Both the position numbers and the translations under genes were made by a program. The notes below the pieces were generated by a model. It ran no database searches, was not told where the DNA came from, and saw only the letters and a program-made list of their open reading frames with translations. From contig OY747713.1 in assembly GCA_963556495.2 (NCBI GenBank), positions 34,897,961 to 34,961,960 on the forward strand: a stretch of 64,000 bases of DNA, given 5' to 3'. This DNA is from Valencia hispanica (lineage: Eukaryota > Chordata > Actinopteri > Cyprinodontiformes > Valenciidae). Shown piece by piece: positions 24,112-38,826 of this stretch (position 1 is the stretch's first letter; every line of letters begins with the position of its first letter).

Positions 24112-25458
24112 ATACAAACCATCCCTTTATTCCCAAAGACAAACAGTGCCACACTTTATCAGGAAATCTGATCTTTGATTTAAAGAAAAAAGGTGAACAC
24201 ATTTCTTTTCCCCCAATACGCAATATTATTTTTAGTAGAATGAGCCATGAGTTGTTGCTACAGCTTCGCCCTCAGATGTGGATATACATGAAAAATGTAA
24301 TGTGGTCCCAAAGAGTTATGTCCATAGAAATGCATAACCCACTCTGTCTCCATTTGAGAGAGAGATCATCTTTGACTTCGAGATAATTTCTTCTTGTTTG
24401 ACAACTAATTAGTCTTCAAAGACACAATTACAATATGAATGCATTTTAACCACAAACAAACTAAAAATAGAAGAGAAGTAAAGGATGCTGCTAATTAGAC
24501 CTAGATTCTAATTTCTTTGTTCCATTGAGCAGACTTTTAATTGATGGGTTATATTTAAGTTACGCTTCCTTCTGATCTTTAATCTTCCAAAAATAAAATT
24601 GATTGCTATATTCAAAACAACAAGAATTGTCTTTTTTTGGTTGAAACCATAAATGTGTACACAAATATACACACAGGCACTTCCCAACGTAGTCACATTA
24701 GCGCTCTACTTTTTTCAAACGACTCTTGCTACCTTTTAACCTTTTCTTCTGTCACAAGAAAAGAAAAATAGGAGGAAGAGCACACAAAGTAATGATAAGA
24801 GTGTGTTTCCTACATGGCCTTGAAAACTACCTCTTTAAACTTGCAGCCTTCGATGAAACCTTTTGACAGCCTCAAAAGCCGAGATCTGAGAGAAAACGGT
24901 GTTCCCAATTACTCATCACAGAAAGCTGGCAGCATAAAAAAAACAAAACATAAAAACAGTAGAACAAATGAATAAAAAACAAATTGAAAACAAAACAGAA
25001 GATGAATTTGAACAGTCCAGACAGTTTTTCGTTGCCTCAAACACACAGACATGTGGTTGCCCACCACACAGTGCACAGAGTTCTTTGTTAGCTACAGGTA
25101 CATTTTATGACTTACACAAACTTCCCTTTGGGTTTAGGTGAAGGGCGGTGAGAAAAGTCATCACAGCTTTGCCTCCAGCTGCAGGTTCAGATGGAAGCTT
25201 TTCCTTGGACTATGGAACATGATCAAGAAACCATGTAAAGTTAGAGAGCTGTTTCTTGTTGACCTTTGATATAGTTGTTGCTCTCACATAGTTTCCTTTC
25301 TTGTTTCCAGCAGGTACAAGGCTCTTCAACCGGAGATGTTTCTTGAAAGTATTTCTGCAAATAAAATAATATTTTTCTTGCCATCTGCACAAGGAACTAT
25401 AGATGTCCTCGGCCGGCAGCCAGCGGAGGTTGCGGTGCATCTTTCCTTCCTTAACTGA
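24112..25458 (-). other. csmd2: Putative csmd2 3' UTR exon
   Basis: Eighteen nt after the stop codon, a consensus donor (CAGAG then GTAAGA, intron from 25778) is seen. The next convincing acceptor is the pyrimidine-rich site at 25459-25475 ending in AG. Exonic sequence would start at 25458. The first 80 nt look unlike the surrounding AT-rich DNA. The right-hand limit is firm if the intron is real. The left limit is a guess based on an AATAAA at 24126-24131 with U/GU-rich sequence after it. A stop fewer than 50 nt before the intron would not trigger nonsense-mediated decay. Confidence 0.4.
24126..24131 (-). promoter_or_regulatory. Candidate poly(A) signal for csmd2
   Basis: AATAAA on the minus strand, about 1.33 kb after the proposed 3' UTR acceptor, followed by a GT/T-rich stretch that could be the downstream element. 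Other minus-strand AATAAA copies near 20130-20155 and at 18944-18949 are alternatives, so use of this one is unproven. Confidence 0.3.
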
Positions 25459-25796
25459 CTGAAGGTTGAAACAAGCAAGATGATTGTGAAAGAGGATGCG
25501 TGTGGTGGGAAATAACAATGAGAGATCAAATAAAATGTTAAGAAAAAAAGCCACACAAGGGCAGGAGGGTGAAAGGGGAAAGATGGAATGAAAAAGATAA
25601 CCAGAATGATGACAATGACAATGGATGAAACAGAAAACAAAGATGTCAGTATTCATTTAAAAGCATAAACTACATGCATTGATTATCAACAAAAGAACTG
25701 TAGTAATAGCCAGAGGAAACCAATCTGATATTGTTCAATGTTTAGAAAAAAAATAACAAATACTTCTCAGATTCTTACCTCTGAAGGATGGCGCTG

Positions 25797-25991
<195 letters not shown>

Positions 25992-26127
25992 TCACCATAT
26001 GCCTTTTCTATTGATCAGATTCACATTAAGTTAATGTATTCTGAATGCAAACACTGTCATGCAAATGTACCTGTACCAACTCAACTTGCATATTTGAAAA
26101 TGGAAGGAAAATGATTGGTTTTGAAAA

Positions 26128-26890
26128 TTGTTTGCAAATAAAAATATGTTTAAGTTTGATATGCATGTGTATTCAGCCACCTTGAATCAATATTTCGTAG
26201 GACAAGCTTTCGTTGCAATTACACCTGCAAGTCTTTTGAGACATATCCAACTGCTTTTCACACCTAAAATAATTTTTTGCCCATTCATTTTTGGAACATC
26301 GTTCAGAAAAATCCAGTTAGACTGGATCAAGGGAATCTCAATTTTCGGGTCTTGCCACATGTTTATTTTGTCCACTACATTGGTTGTGGAAAACTCTGAC
26401 GACTTCTGGCTTTCTTTCAACAAGGGCTTGCTTCTTGACATCTTGACAAAAAGACTTAATTTGCTGTATGCACAGTATATAGTTGTCCAGACAACAGATA
26501 CTCTGACTAGACTAGAACTCTGGATCTCTGAAGCTTGTTCAGATTTACCATGGGGCTCAGATAAATGCTTTTCTTGCCTGGCCCGAAAGTCTAATCTTTT
26601 CACAACTTTATCCTATCCAGTCTCATGTGTTCGTTGGTCTTCCTGATGCTGGTTGTTCACTAATGTTATTTAATAAACCTCAGAGGCCTTAACCGAACAG
26701 CTGAATTTATAATTAAATCAAATTACACACAGGGGCACTTTATTTATGAATTAATCAACTTTTACACTTGATTTAATTCATAGGCATCAGAGTAAAGGTG
26801 GTGAATACAAATACATGCCAAACTTTTCTTTTGAAAAACATTTAGAAAACTGCTGTGTGTATCGTTATCTTTCTACTTCGTCATGATCTA
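26128..26890 (-). pseudogene. Tc1-like transposon, degraded, in csmd2 intron
   Basis: The plus-strand order matches a fish Tc1 family read backwards: the C-terminal region at about 26190-26340, an internal loss, then the N-terminal region at 26560-26660 (ttatcc...gtctcatgtgttcgttggtcttc) and the 5' untranslated part with acagctgaatttata and acacaggggcactttattta. A minus-strand frame (26187-26603) runs through but lacks an intact DDE triad. Confidence 0.65.
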
Positions 26891-27255
26891 CTTTACAGTT
26901 TAAATTTATGGATGATTCTTTGCAAAAGTTAAAGGGGTATAAAGGAGTTTGCAAAAGCTTAATACTGGTTTCACAATGTTATCTGTTTAATGTATGTGTT
27001 TTAGATGTAAATATGTCTGGCAGGATTATCTCTGAAACCTTACCCCAAATTAAAATAATATTACAAATGGCGCATTTAGTAGAACTTCCGGTTTTCAATA
27101 AGCCACTAAGAGCGTTTCTGGCTACATCTGTGTGAAGCGTTGTGGCGGTAGAGATCAGCACTGAGGTTATTAGAGGACTGAGATATTGCTTAAAATCAAG
27201 ATAACATATATTTAAGTATATTATACAACATAATAGTATAATATAGCAGTATGAG

Positions 27256-27505
27256 ATGAAGCCATCTTACAAGTTTCCGCATCGTGAAGCTTCGACAGCT
27301 GAACACTGCTGTGTTCCTTTGTGTACCTCGTCAGCTAAATACAATTCAAAGGTCAGTTTTCAACACATTTCCATCAGACAATCAACTACGAAAGAGATGG
27401 ATTGTTAAGGGAAAACGTTAAATTCTCTCACGACACCCGTGTCTGTGGTCGGCACTTTGCAGCACGTCAAAGAGCCGAGTGAGGAAGGAGGCGGCTAAAG
27501 CCTGG
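27256..27505 (+). pseudogene. THAP zinc-finger domain pseudogene
   Basis: Starting at ATG 27256 the frame reads MKPSYKFPHREASTAEHC, then CVPLCTSSAKYNSK, a THAP N-terminus with the first cysteine pair. A frameshift near 27355 moves the rest to another frame with FPSDNQLRKRWIVKG. A second shift leads to HDTRVCGRHF, the terminal C-x2-H. All parts of the C2CH finger are visible but in three frames. THAP domains occur in host genes and in Kolobok or P-type transposases; no transposase follows. Confidence 0.7.
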
Positions 27506-27901
27506 CGCTGTTCCAGTTTTATTAAATTGGAACAACTATTCTCTCTGTGTAAGTATGCGGCTTCTCGCCCTTCTTCATGGATCTGAAGCAGCTTGCCCTC
27601 ACTGTCACTTCTGTCTCACTCGTGTTGGAAAGAGTGAGACATATAAGTAGTCGTGGCTTATAAGCAAATACAGCTAATGCTATCCTAAGAAGACACAATA
27701 TAAGTAGCAATGCGTGTATCTCAAAGAACAGTACAAATAAACTGCTGTTAAATGTGAGCTTAATATTCATGGTTGAATGTTAAGGTGTCCTAATCAGACT
27801 AACATATTTATATAACTGTCTCACTGTCTTTTGATGAGGTTACCTCCGAGCTACCCCATTAGCAAAAAAACCCAAAATCAAAACAAAAAATCCCAGTCTT
27901 A

Positions 27902-29794
<1,893 letters not shown>

Positions 29795-29977
29795 GAAAAG
29801 ACAAAAAAATACTTAGGCAGATGTGAAAAATGCTGTAAACAAAGAATGCTTCCAAGAATGGAAGTGGTAATCATTTATTTTAATCAAACAACAAAAAGCA
29901 GTGAATGATCATAAGAGAAATCTAAATCAAATCAATATTTGGTGTGACCACCCTTTGCCTTCAAAACAGCAATTATT

Positions 29978-30960
29978 CTAGGTCCACTTGCACACAGTTT
30001 TTGAAGGAACTCGGCTGGTAGGCTGTTCCAAACATCTTGGAGCATTAACCACAGATCTTCTGTGGATGTTCCTCACATCCTCCTGTGTCTTCGTGTAATC
30101 CCAGACACACTCAATGATGTTGAGATCAGGGCTCTGTGGAGGCCATACCATCACCCCAGGAACTTCTTGTTCATTTTTACCCTGAAGATAGTTCTTAAAG
30201 ACTTTTGCTGTATGTTTGGGGTCGTTGTCCTGCTGCAGAATGAATTTGGAGTAAATCATACGCCTCCCTGATGGTATTGCATGATGGATAAGTATCTGCC
30301 TGTATTTTTCAGCATTGAGAACACCATTAACCCACATCAAATCTCGAAATGCAGCCCCAAACATTCAAGGAACCTCTACCATGCTTCACTGTTGCCTGCA
30401 AACACTCATTATCGTACTGCTCTCCAGCCCTTTGACGAGCAAACTGCCTTCTGCTACAGCCAAATATTTCAGATTTTGACTCATCAATCCAGAGCACCTG
30501 CTACCATTGTTCTGCGGCCCTGTTCCTATCTTTTCGTGCATACTAGAGTCACTTGGACTTGTTTCCACGTTGGAGGTATGGCTTTCTGGCTGCAACTCTT
30601 CCATGAAGACCACTTCTGTCCAGACTTTTCCGAACAGTAGATGGGTGTACCTGGGTCCCACTGGTTTCTGCCACTTCTGAGCTGATGGCACTGCTGGATA
30701 TCTTCTGATTTCAAAGGGTAATAAGCTTGATGTGTCTTTCATCTGCTGCACTAAGTTTCCTTAGCCAACCACTCCTTCTTCAAAAGAGCTTGAGCAGCAC
30801 ATCTTGAAAATCCAGTTTGCATTAAAATCGTTGTCTGGGAGAGACCTTGCTGATGCATTATAAGTATCTTGTGTCTTGTTGCTGTGCTCAATCTTGCCAT
30901 GACATGAAACTGTCTTTAACAACCTCACCTTGGTAGCAGCTTGGTTGTTCCTCACCCAGT
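29978..30960 (-). pseudogene. Tc1-like transposase pseudogene
   Basis: In transcript order the parts are an N-terminal segment at 30761-30955, the first catalytic Asp in WIDESKSEIFG near 30480, the second in LQQDNDPKHTAK near 30225, and WPPQSPDLNIIECVWD near 30135 with the final acidic residue. All three catalytic residues are visible, but the segments are in different frames, so no full enzyme is encoded. Confidence 0.85.
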
Positions 30961-31153
30961 TTTAAGTCTCCTACACACTTTTCTGTTTCCGTTAATCACT
31001 GTGTTTCAACCTACGTGTGACACTGATGATCATTAGCACCTGTTTGGTATATTTGCTTGAACATACACCTGATTATAATCCTATAACATCCCTTACTTTG
31101 TGCAAGTCTACCCATAGAAGATGATGCTGGTTTGAAGGTAACAAGGTAATAAC

Positions 31154-32346
31154 TAGAGTTGAGCCGGATACTCGACTGTAACGAGTATAAACGGATAAAG
31201 CACTTTTGCCGAGTACAAGTATCATACGAGTAATACGAGTCAATATCTGTGCTCGGATTGAATAAAAATTCTCATTGCGTAGCTGACTGTGTCTGCGTTC
31301 TGGTCACAGCGCCACTCTACTATACACTCGCTCACTCACCCACACACAAAAGAAGAGAAGCGAACATCGCTCTCTCTTTCTATCTCTCTCTCTCTCTCTG
31401 TGTCTCTCCCTCAGTCCCTCATGTTCGCGTTTGTTCAGGTTTGTTTTTTACTGTAGGCCTACTTACCTATTAACCAGTAGAGTTTTGGTAAACGGGGGGT
31501 TTGTTCAAACGTGCTGCTTGGTAGAGTGTGACTCGCGTCTCTGCCTGTCGGAGATTCTTTTTTTCTTTTTTAAACTGTCAGCTGGCTCTAAACAGTTTTT
31601 TTTACTTCACGCACTCAGTGTCTGACACTTTCTTGCTGTATTTCATTTAAAAAAGGAAGTAGTGGTACAAAACCATATTACAAATTAATTGGCTACACAC
31701 TCTCTCCCTCTCTCTTCCGGTCATCTGCGTATTTTCTTTTTTTTACCGTCAGCTGGTTCTAACCAGTTTTTTTTTTTTACTTCACACACTGAGTAACACT
31801 TTCTTGCTGTATTTTATAAAAAAAATAGAGGTATACATATTACAAATTAAGCTACACACACAAACACACAGACACACATACCTAGAGTGAAAAAAAAGAA
31901 AAAAGTTTTGTTTAAATCACTCTGATCATAAAAAGTTAAAAGTTAAAAAAGAAAGTAATGTTCAGATGAAAACTGTTTATTACATTTTACTTCATTATTG
32001 CAATCGCATGTGTTGTATTCATTGTTGCAAAACTTGTTCTGTATATAGTTAGTTTGTTATTGTGATCAAAGCCATTGATCTGAAGCTTAATGCTGTTGCT
32101 GTCATGTAAATGTTTTTCTAATCAGCAATAAATATAACAATTTCTGATGAACCCATATCAATTGCATGTTTAAAAAAACATACCGTTTAAAGCACCGCCC
32201 ATTTCAAGACAACTCGACCCACTTCGTGATTAAACCCCGCCCACTTCCGGGTTAGGCCCCGCCCAGTCCGAGTACAGATACGGATACAGATAATTCATAT
32301 GGTTAACAGATACAGATACAGATAATGCTGTACTCTCTCATCCCTA
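31154..32346. mobile_element. Non-autonomous hAT element with perfect 8-bp duplication
   Basis: The ends are TAGAGTTGAG on the left and CTCATCCCTA on the right (inverted match with few changes). Both sides carry GTAATAAC (31146-31153 and 32347-32354). It is 1193 bp long and has no transposase frame. A TC-rich run lies at 31372-31400, and internal repeats of cggatac and acagat occur near both ends, possible sub-terminal transposase sites. Confidence 0.88.
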
Positions 32347-32959
32347 GTAATAACACAAAATATTGATTAGATTTAGATTTTTCTTTTGTTGGCTCACTTT
32401 GCATTTTGTAAATTGCTAAAAAATAAATCATTTATATTTCTGAAAGCATTCTTTGTTTACAGCATTTTTTCACACCTGCCTAAAACTTTTGCAAAGTACT
32501 ATATATCCAAAACACACATCCATGCTGTATTTAGAAAAGATAGATTGGGCTAACATTAAGCGTTGGGATTGCCCCCAACCTCAAACATACTGAAAATTGA
32601 TGGACAATGCACAAAAGCAATAATGTCAAAAAGAGTGGCCACATATACAACCGTAACTGTTTTAGAAGGTAATTAATGGCAGAACATATGTGGTTGATCT
32701 TTAGTTAGGTGAGTGATTATGTATGAATTTATTTGACCCTGAACAGGGACAATATACTGTAGAAATCATTTAAACGTGTGCTTAAAGTCTTTTAGCCTCA
32801 GATTTATTGTATGATAATGTCTTCCTGTAAAAAAATTCACTTAAAACAAACATTGTATATATGGATATTTACTGCTGATGTGGAAAAAATACAAAAGTAG
32901 TTCACTTTTTAGAAACCACTTTCCACTGGTTTCTGTAGCCAAGAGGAAAGTTTACTCAC

Positions 32960-33047
32960 CCAATCTCTGGAGACCAAATTGGCCAAAGCCTTTTCCTCTG
33001 ACAAATCCCTGGTACACAAAAGAGTTGGATGAGGAGATGTAGGACAC
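32960..33047 (-). CDS. csmd2: csmd2 exon: juxtamembrane region, part 3
   Basis: Exon of 88 nt, phase 0 to 1, acceptor ctcactag, donor GTGAGTAA. It encodes SFVYQGFVRGKGFGQFGLQR. The GFGQFG motif is conserved in CSMDs. The intron that follows is about 4.9 kb and contains a Tc1-like element carrying an hAT insertion (29795-32503). Confidence 0.93.
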
Positions 33048-33099
33048 CTAGTGAGAGAGAAATGGAGAAGAAACATTTTATGTGTCACATCATTGCTGT

Positions 33100-34895
<1,796 letters not shown>

Positions 34896-35047
34896 TTAGC
34901 TAACAATTGATCAGTACTTTTGTTGAGAAACTGAGTATAACAGCCTGAAAATATATTGAAATTTTATCCTAATAATATAAACTACTGAATACATTGCTTA
35001 TTGTTCTTAAATATATCTATCCTTGATTCAGGATGTGCTTGTCTTAC

Positions 35048-35113
35048 CTGGCAGTTTAGACGGAGGCTCTTGTACAGTGCCAACTGGGCTTCTCCCACTT
35101 GGCCGATTATCAG
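35048..35113 (-). CDS. csmd2: csmd2 exon: linker after last sushi
   Basis: A 66-nt exon, phase 1 to 1, acceptor ggttttcag, donor GTAAGACA. It encodes a short Pro/Ser-rich linker containing RPSGRSPVGT and QEPPSKLPG. The RPSGR start and EPP segment match the linker that joins the sushi array to the juxtamembrane domain in CSMD. It is small but flanked by good splice signals and keeps the frame. Confidence 0.85.
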
Positions 35114-35429
35114 CTGAAAACCAAAGCACACACAAAAAACAGAAAACTTGAAATAGGCTAAGTCTCTAGATGTACTGTGTAATTTAGAGACCGTAAAACT
35201 GCAAACAGTTATGAGAGTGTTCCAAGGTTTCCTTAGCAAGTCCATTCCTACCCAGTAGCCTTTTGGTGCACTACATATACCCTTTTCATGCTGTTCTAGG
35301 AAAAGTAAACTCATTAGGTCATTGGTCAAAAATACCAACACCAGCCATTGAAACTGTGTAGGTATGGTTACTGAATAGTAAACTAAATGTTTTAGTCTCA
35401 ACACATGATGGATATTGTGAAATATTCAA

Positions 35430-36110
35430 TATCAAAGAAGGCAGAAAAAAGTAATTGAAAAAAGTTGAGAGTTGAGAGAAAGTTTATCTGTTGGACAAGA
35501 AGATCTGGGTCACAATATCCACTATAATTCATCCCAAAGGTGCACTATCAAGTTGTGGTCAGGGCTCTGTGCAGACCATTCAAGTTTTTCCACATCAAAC
35601 TTCCTTATCTATGTCCTCATGGACTGTGTTTTGTGCACTGCTGCACCATCTTGTTGGTAAATGAAGAGGCCATTTCCAAAGTGTTTCCACAAGGTTGGAA
35701 GCAGGCATTAGTCTGAAATGTCTTGGTATTCTGACATATTATGAGTTCTTTTCAATGGAACCCAAGGGCCGGGCCCAAATACAGCCCTATGGAATAATCC
35801 CTCTGCAGAAAAATGTACATTTGACACAATGCAGTCAGACTTCTCCATTGGATTTCCAGATAGATATGTATTATTTGTCACTCCAGAGAACATGTCTCCA
35901 TTGCTTTGGAATCCTTCGGCAGAATGCTTTACACCAGTGCATAAAACAATGTGCGTTCAACTTTGTGCTCTGAGGCTGGGATGCAATTGCTTGGCCATGA
36001 AATTCCATTCCATGAAGCCCTGTGCACACTTTCCTCAAGGCTTTTTCTGCCATTTTGGATATAATTTTCTTTGTGTTTAAAACTTTATCTTTGTACAATC
36101 CAACTTAATT
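35430..36110 (-). pseudogene. Tc1-like transposase remnant in csmd2 intron
   Basis: On the minus strand, in broken frames, it reads YQQDGAAVHKTQS (second Asp region) and SAQSPDHNLIVHLWDEL, the altered DLNPIEHLWDEL motif. It also has the upstream part around CFMHWCKAFCRRIPKQW. The last catalytic Glu is replaced by V. It belongs to a different Tc1 family from the 29.8-kb copy. Confidence 0.75.
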
Positions 36111-37015
36111 ACCTAAAACTTGCGCCTTTAAAGACTGGACTGTTTCTCATTTTTATTTTCTCTTAACATTGTGCGCCTTTACTGCACTTTATTGTTATTA
36201 CTGTTTTGTTTACTGTTGCTTATAATATATATTTTGAGGACCAACAGGTGGTGTTAGGAATGTTTTTTTAATGTTCAAAAGGTCAGCATAAGGTTTTTAG
36301 ATTCTTAAAACAGTCAAAAAAGTATTAAAAATACAGATATTAGTGCATTTAATTCATTTTAGCAGGATCATGTTTATATCTTACAGTGTCACAATCTATT
36401 AGTTATTTAAATTCACCCTTCACATAAATTCAGTCACACAGATTAAAATGATAAATTCATGTCACTACTTATTTAATTCAGTATCATAATGTGAACTTAT
36501 TAAAGCTTGCTGGTAATTTTATTTAATAAGATAAAATCTCAAAAAGTGCTATTAAAGGATTTCCTGCATCAACAAATAAGATTTTTCAATCACCACATCG
36601 GATTTGCAATATGGTCAGTCAGCTTTTTTGGCATGTGTTTGCATCTCTCATTTTTTAACGCTGACTGTAAAAAAAAAAACATTGCATCTACTTCAAAATC
36701 AACAGGAGGTTTATATGTTCTTAGTTTACAAAAATATTAACACTTATGAGTGTGCTCATTTGAAAATAGTGCACAGATCCACAACGTTGCATTACTCAAA
36801 AAACAATGAGCGACATGGACATCAGAGGCAACATATGCTGGCAAATGTTGGTTAAGAGTGGCACCAGTTTAGTTAGGATACTGTGAAACATTAGCTTTGA
36901 TGAGAGATGTCCTTTCTGATAAACTTTTTATAATGTATACTTGTTGCTCCACTTTTGTAGTGCAGAGGAACTCATGGCAGCTAATTGTTGGGATTGAATT
37001 TGAATATTTACTAGG

Positions 37016-37100
37016 GGTGTAATGGTACACAGAAATACTGTTTTAAGGATTTAAAAGTCACAGTTCAGTATGTTTTGGTATGCTTTGATAATGAAAAACA
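37016..37100 (+). repeat. Possible hAT end
   Basis: ctaggggtgtaatggtacac followed by cagttcagtatgttttggta resembles the terminus of a known type of fish hAT MITE. No matching inverted end is seen nearby, so it is a fragment at best. Confidence 0.35.
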
Positions 37101-37544
37101 TTTTTTTCTGAATTTCTGAAATAAATAAGATTTTATTGTAACTTGTATGCATGTTCCTCCGCAATCTGTTGATAAATCCCACATGTTTGTACCTAGGTGC
37201 TTGTGCCTGTTCAGTCATTTGCATACAGAAACACCCTCAATTAACCATATTTGGTCACACCGCATCCTCTGACACATACAATCCTTGCGTTCTTCAAGAA
37301 AATAATGGTCAAGAGAGCCAAAAAAGGAATTTCCGTGACACCAAGATCGAGGTGAAACATAAGTGGGGCAAAAAATAAAGTCATGATGAACGAAATTTTT
37401 GAAAATTGTCATAGTTAAAGCAAATTCATTTAAACACCGATAGTTTTTGCCCTCATCGGTTCCTCTGCTTCATGTCTCCCCCCTCCAGCACGCAGCAGTT
37501 ATATTCCTGCTACAGAACTATAAAAAATGTGGCAAAGAATCGTT

Positions 37545-37809
37545 TCATTTCAGTAGGTGAGTTCAGATAACACTTTCTGCCATTAAGTTAAAGAGACAGC
37601 ACTTTAAGTTTGTTCTTTTTTTGCCCATGCAATTTAAGGCTTCTCTTATATTTTGTTTTGAAACCCTTAGTACTTTAGTTCGTTTTCCTAGACCCTTTAT
37701 GTTCTATATTTTAATTTTGTTGCTCTTTTCTGATTAAACACTTTTGTTCCTCCAACTTAACGTGTGATCTCAGGGTTTTGTTATTTCCCATTTCCCTAGG
37801 GTTGTAACA
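37545..37809 (+). mobile_element. 5' LTR (partial) of a small LTR retroelement
   Basis: This segment matches the second LTR at 38520-38621 and 40462-40521: gttcagataacac, attaagttaaagagaca, attttgttgctcttttct, ttttgttcctccaactta and cagggttttgttatttcc. It ends GTTGTAACA, immediately followed by taag and a primer-binding site. A segment of about 115 bp here is missing in the second LTR. The left part of this LTR is not recognised. Confidence 0.75.
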
Positions 37810-37813
37810 TAAG

Positions 37814-37831
37814 TGGGGGCTCGTCCAGGAC
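37814..37831 (+). promoter_or_regulatory. Primer-binding site, tRNA-Pro type
   Basis: TGGGGGCTCGTCCAGGAC matches, in 16 of 18 positions as I recall it, the proline-tRNA primer-binding site of gammaretroviruses. It lies 4 nt after the 5' LTR end, where minus-strand DNA synthesis of an LTR element starts. Confidence 0.8.
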
Positions 37832-37984
37832 ATCTTTATCCCGTACCAACCCTGTAGTAATGAAGAGCATTAGAGGTCAGAATTGGAGCAGCCCCCCATC
37901 CAGGTGATGCCAAAGCTGCAGGCTGAGGACCACTTTTGCTACATCATCTTTGTGTGCCAGCGCGTCCAGGTGTCTGTCCTACTG

Positions 37985-38119
37985 GGCCTCCGGGTCTTCC
38001 ATTCCCCATAGGCCTTCGGCTCTTCAATTCCTCCGTAGGTCTCCAGGTCATCGATTCCCACATAGGCCTCTGGGTCTTCAATCCCCCAATATGCCTCCAG
38101 GTCTTCGATCCATAGACCA
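37985..38119. repeat. 27-bp tandem repeat, about five units
   Basis: Units of 27 bp follow the pattern ggcctccgggtcttc-attcc. Since 27 is divisible by three, the minus strand reads a repeated 9-residue motif (IEDPEAYVG, IDDLETYGG, IEEPKAYGE). Spacers are absent, so this is a minisatellite and not a CRISPR array. It makes up a third of the internal region of the retroelement. Confidence 0.85.
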
Positions 38120-38194
38120 CAGGGTCTCTGCTCATGTTTTTTTTTTTTTTTGTAGAGCACTCTTTTGCTTTACAGAATCGTATGTTTTGTAATT

Positions 38195-38208
38195 AAAGGG
38201 GGAGGGGG
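38195..38208 (+). promoter_or_regulatory. Polypurine tract
   Basis: A purine run, aaagggggaggggg, lies immediately before a sequence beginning ttacagcc that would be the start of the 3' LTR (expected TGTTAC, inverse of the GTAACA end). It is the expected plus-strand primer of an LTR element. Confidence 0.65.
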
Positions 38209-38826
38209 TTACAGCCACATGTTTCTACAGAAGCCTTGCAACATACGTTTGTGTTTTTTCTCCCCTCTACAAGTCAAGCCCTGCCTATTTCCCTGCAGTC
38301 TGTTCCTGGCTCCAAGTAATCAAGACCAGGTGTATGTCGTTCACCAGACGAAGCTGCTGATTGGCTCCCTAACTACTGAAAAGACCATCAGACTCACCTG
38401 CAGTTGGAGCCGCTTGTCACTGTGCTGCTTTCCCTCCCCGCCTGCTCCATCTTCTTCTGCTTAGTTTGTCAGAACTTTTTGTTTAGTGCTGTACTTGTTA
38501 GTTTGTGTCTATTATCTTTGAGTAGTTTAGTTCAGATAACACCTTCTGATATTAAGTTAAAGAGACAAAACTTAATTTTGTTGCTCTTTTCTAATTAAAC
38601 TCTTTTGTTCCTCCAACTTAAAGAGGATATTGCAGGTAAAATATTTTCTAAAATGCATATAAAATGTTGTCCAAAATTACTATTTGAAACGTTAATTGAG
38701 GATATTTTTTGTTTTTACAGTACATATCGCCACAAGTTTTAATAAAAAACTTTCATTATCTGAATGTGTGACGTAAGCAAAGGGAGTGATATGCTATGTG
38801 CTGCCAAAACTCAGTGTAGTGAGTAG

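Larger units (their letters stand above)
29795..32503 (-). mobile_element. Tc1/mariner-like element interrupted by an hAT insertion
   Basis: The two ends are inverted copies: ggcagatgtgaaaaatgctg near 29816 and cagcattttttcacacctgcc near 32460. Transposase remains lie on the minus strand at 29978-30960. The hAT at 31154-32346 sits inside and carries its own 8-bp duplication. Without it the Tc1 is about 1.5 kb, the normal size for this class. Confidence 0.88.

Noticed and set aside
25210..25656. 148-codon minus-strand reading frame just downstream of csmd2
   Set aside because: No domain or homologue is recognised. It spans the proposed 3' UTR acceptor and is best explained as UTR plus intron sequence.
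26128..26646. 172-codon plus-strand frame
   Set aside because: It lies on the antisense strand of a degraded Tc1 copy and has no domain of its own.
30281..30640. 119-codon plus-strand frame
   Set aside because: It is antisense to the Tc1 transposase pseudogene, whose catalytic motifs are on the minus strand.
37985..38119. Possible CRISPR-like array
   Set aside because: The 27-bp units are contiguous, degenerate and have no spacers. It is a minisatellite in an LTR element of a eukaryote.
38165..38464. 99-codon plus-strand frame
   Set aside because: It covers the polypurine tract and the start of the 3' LTR; no protein domain.
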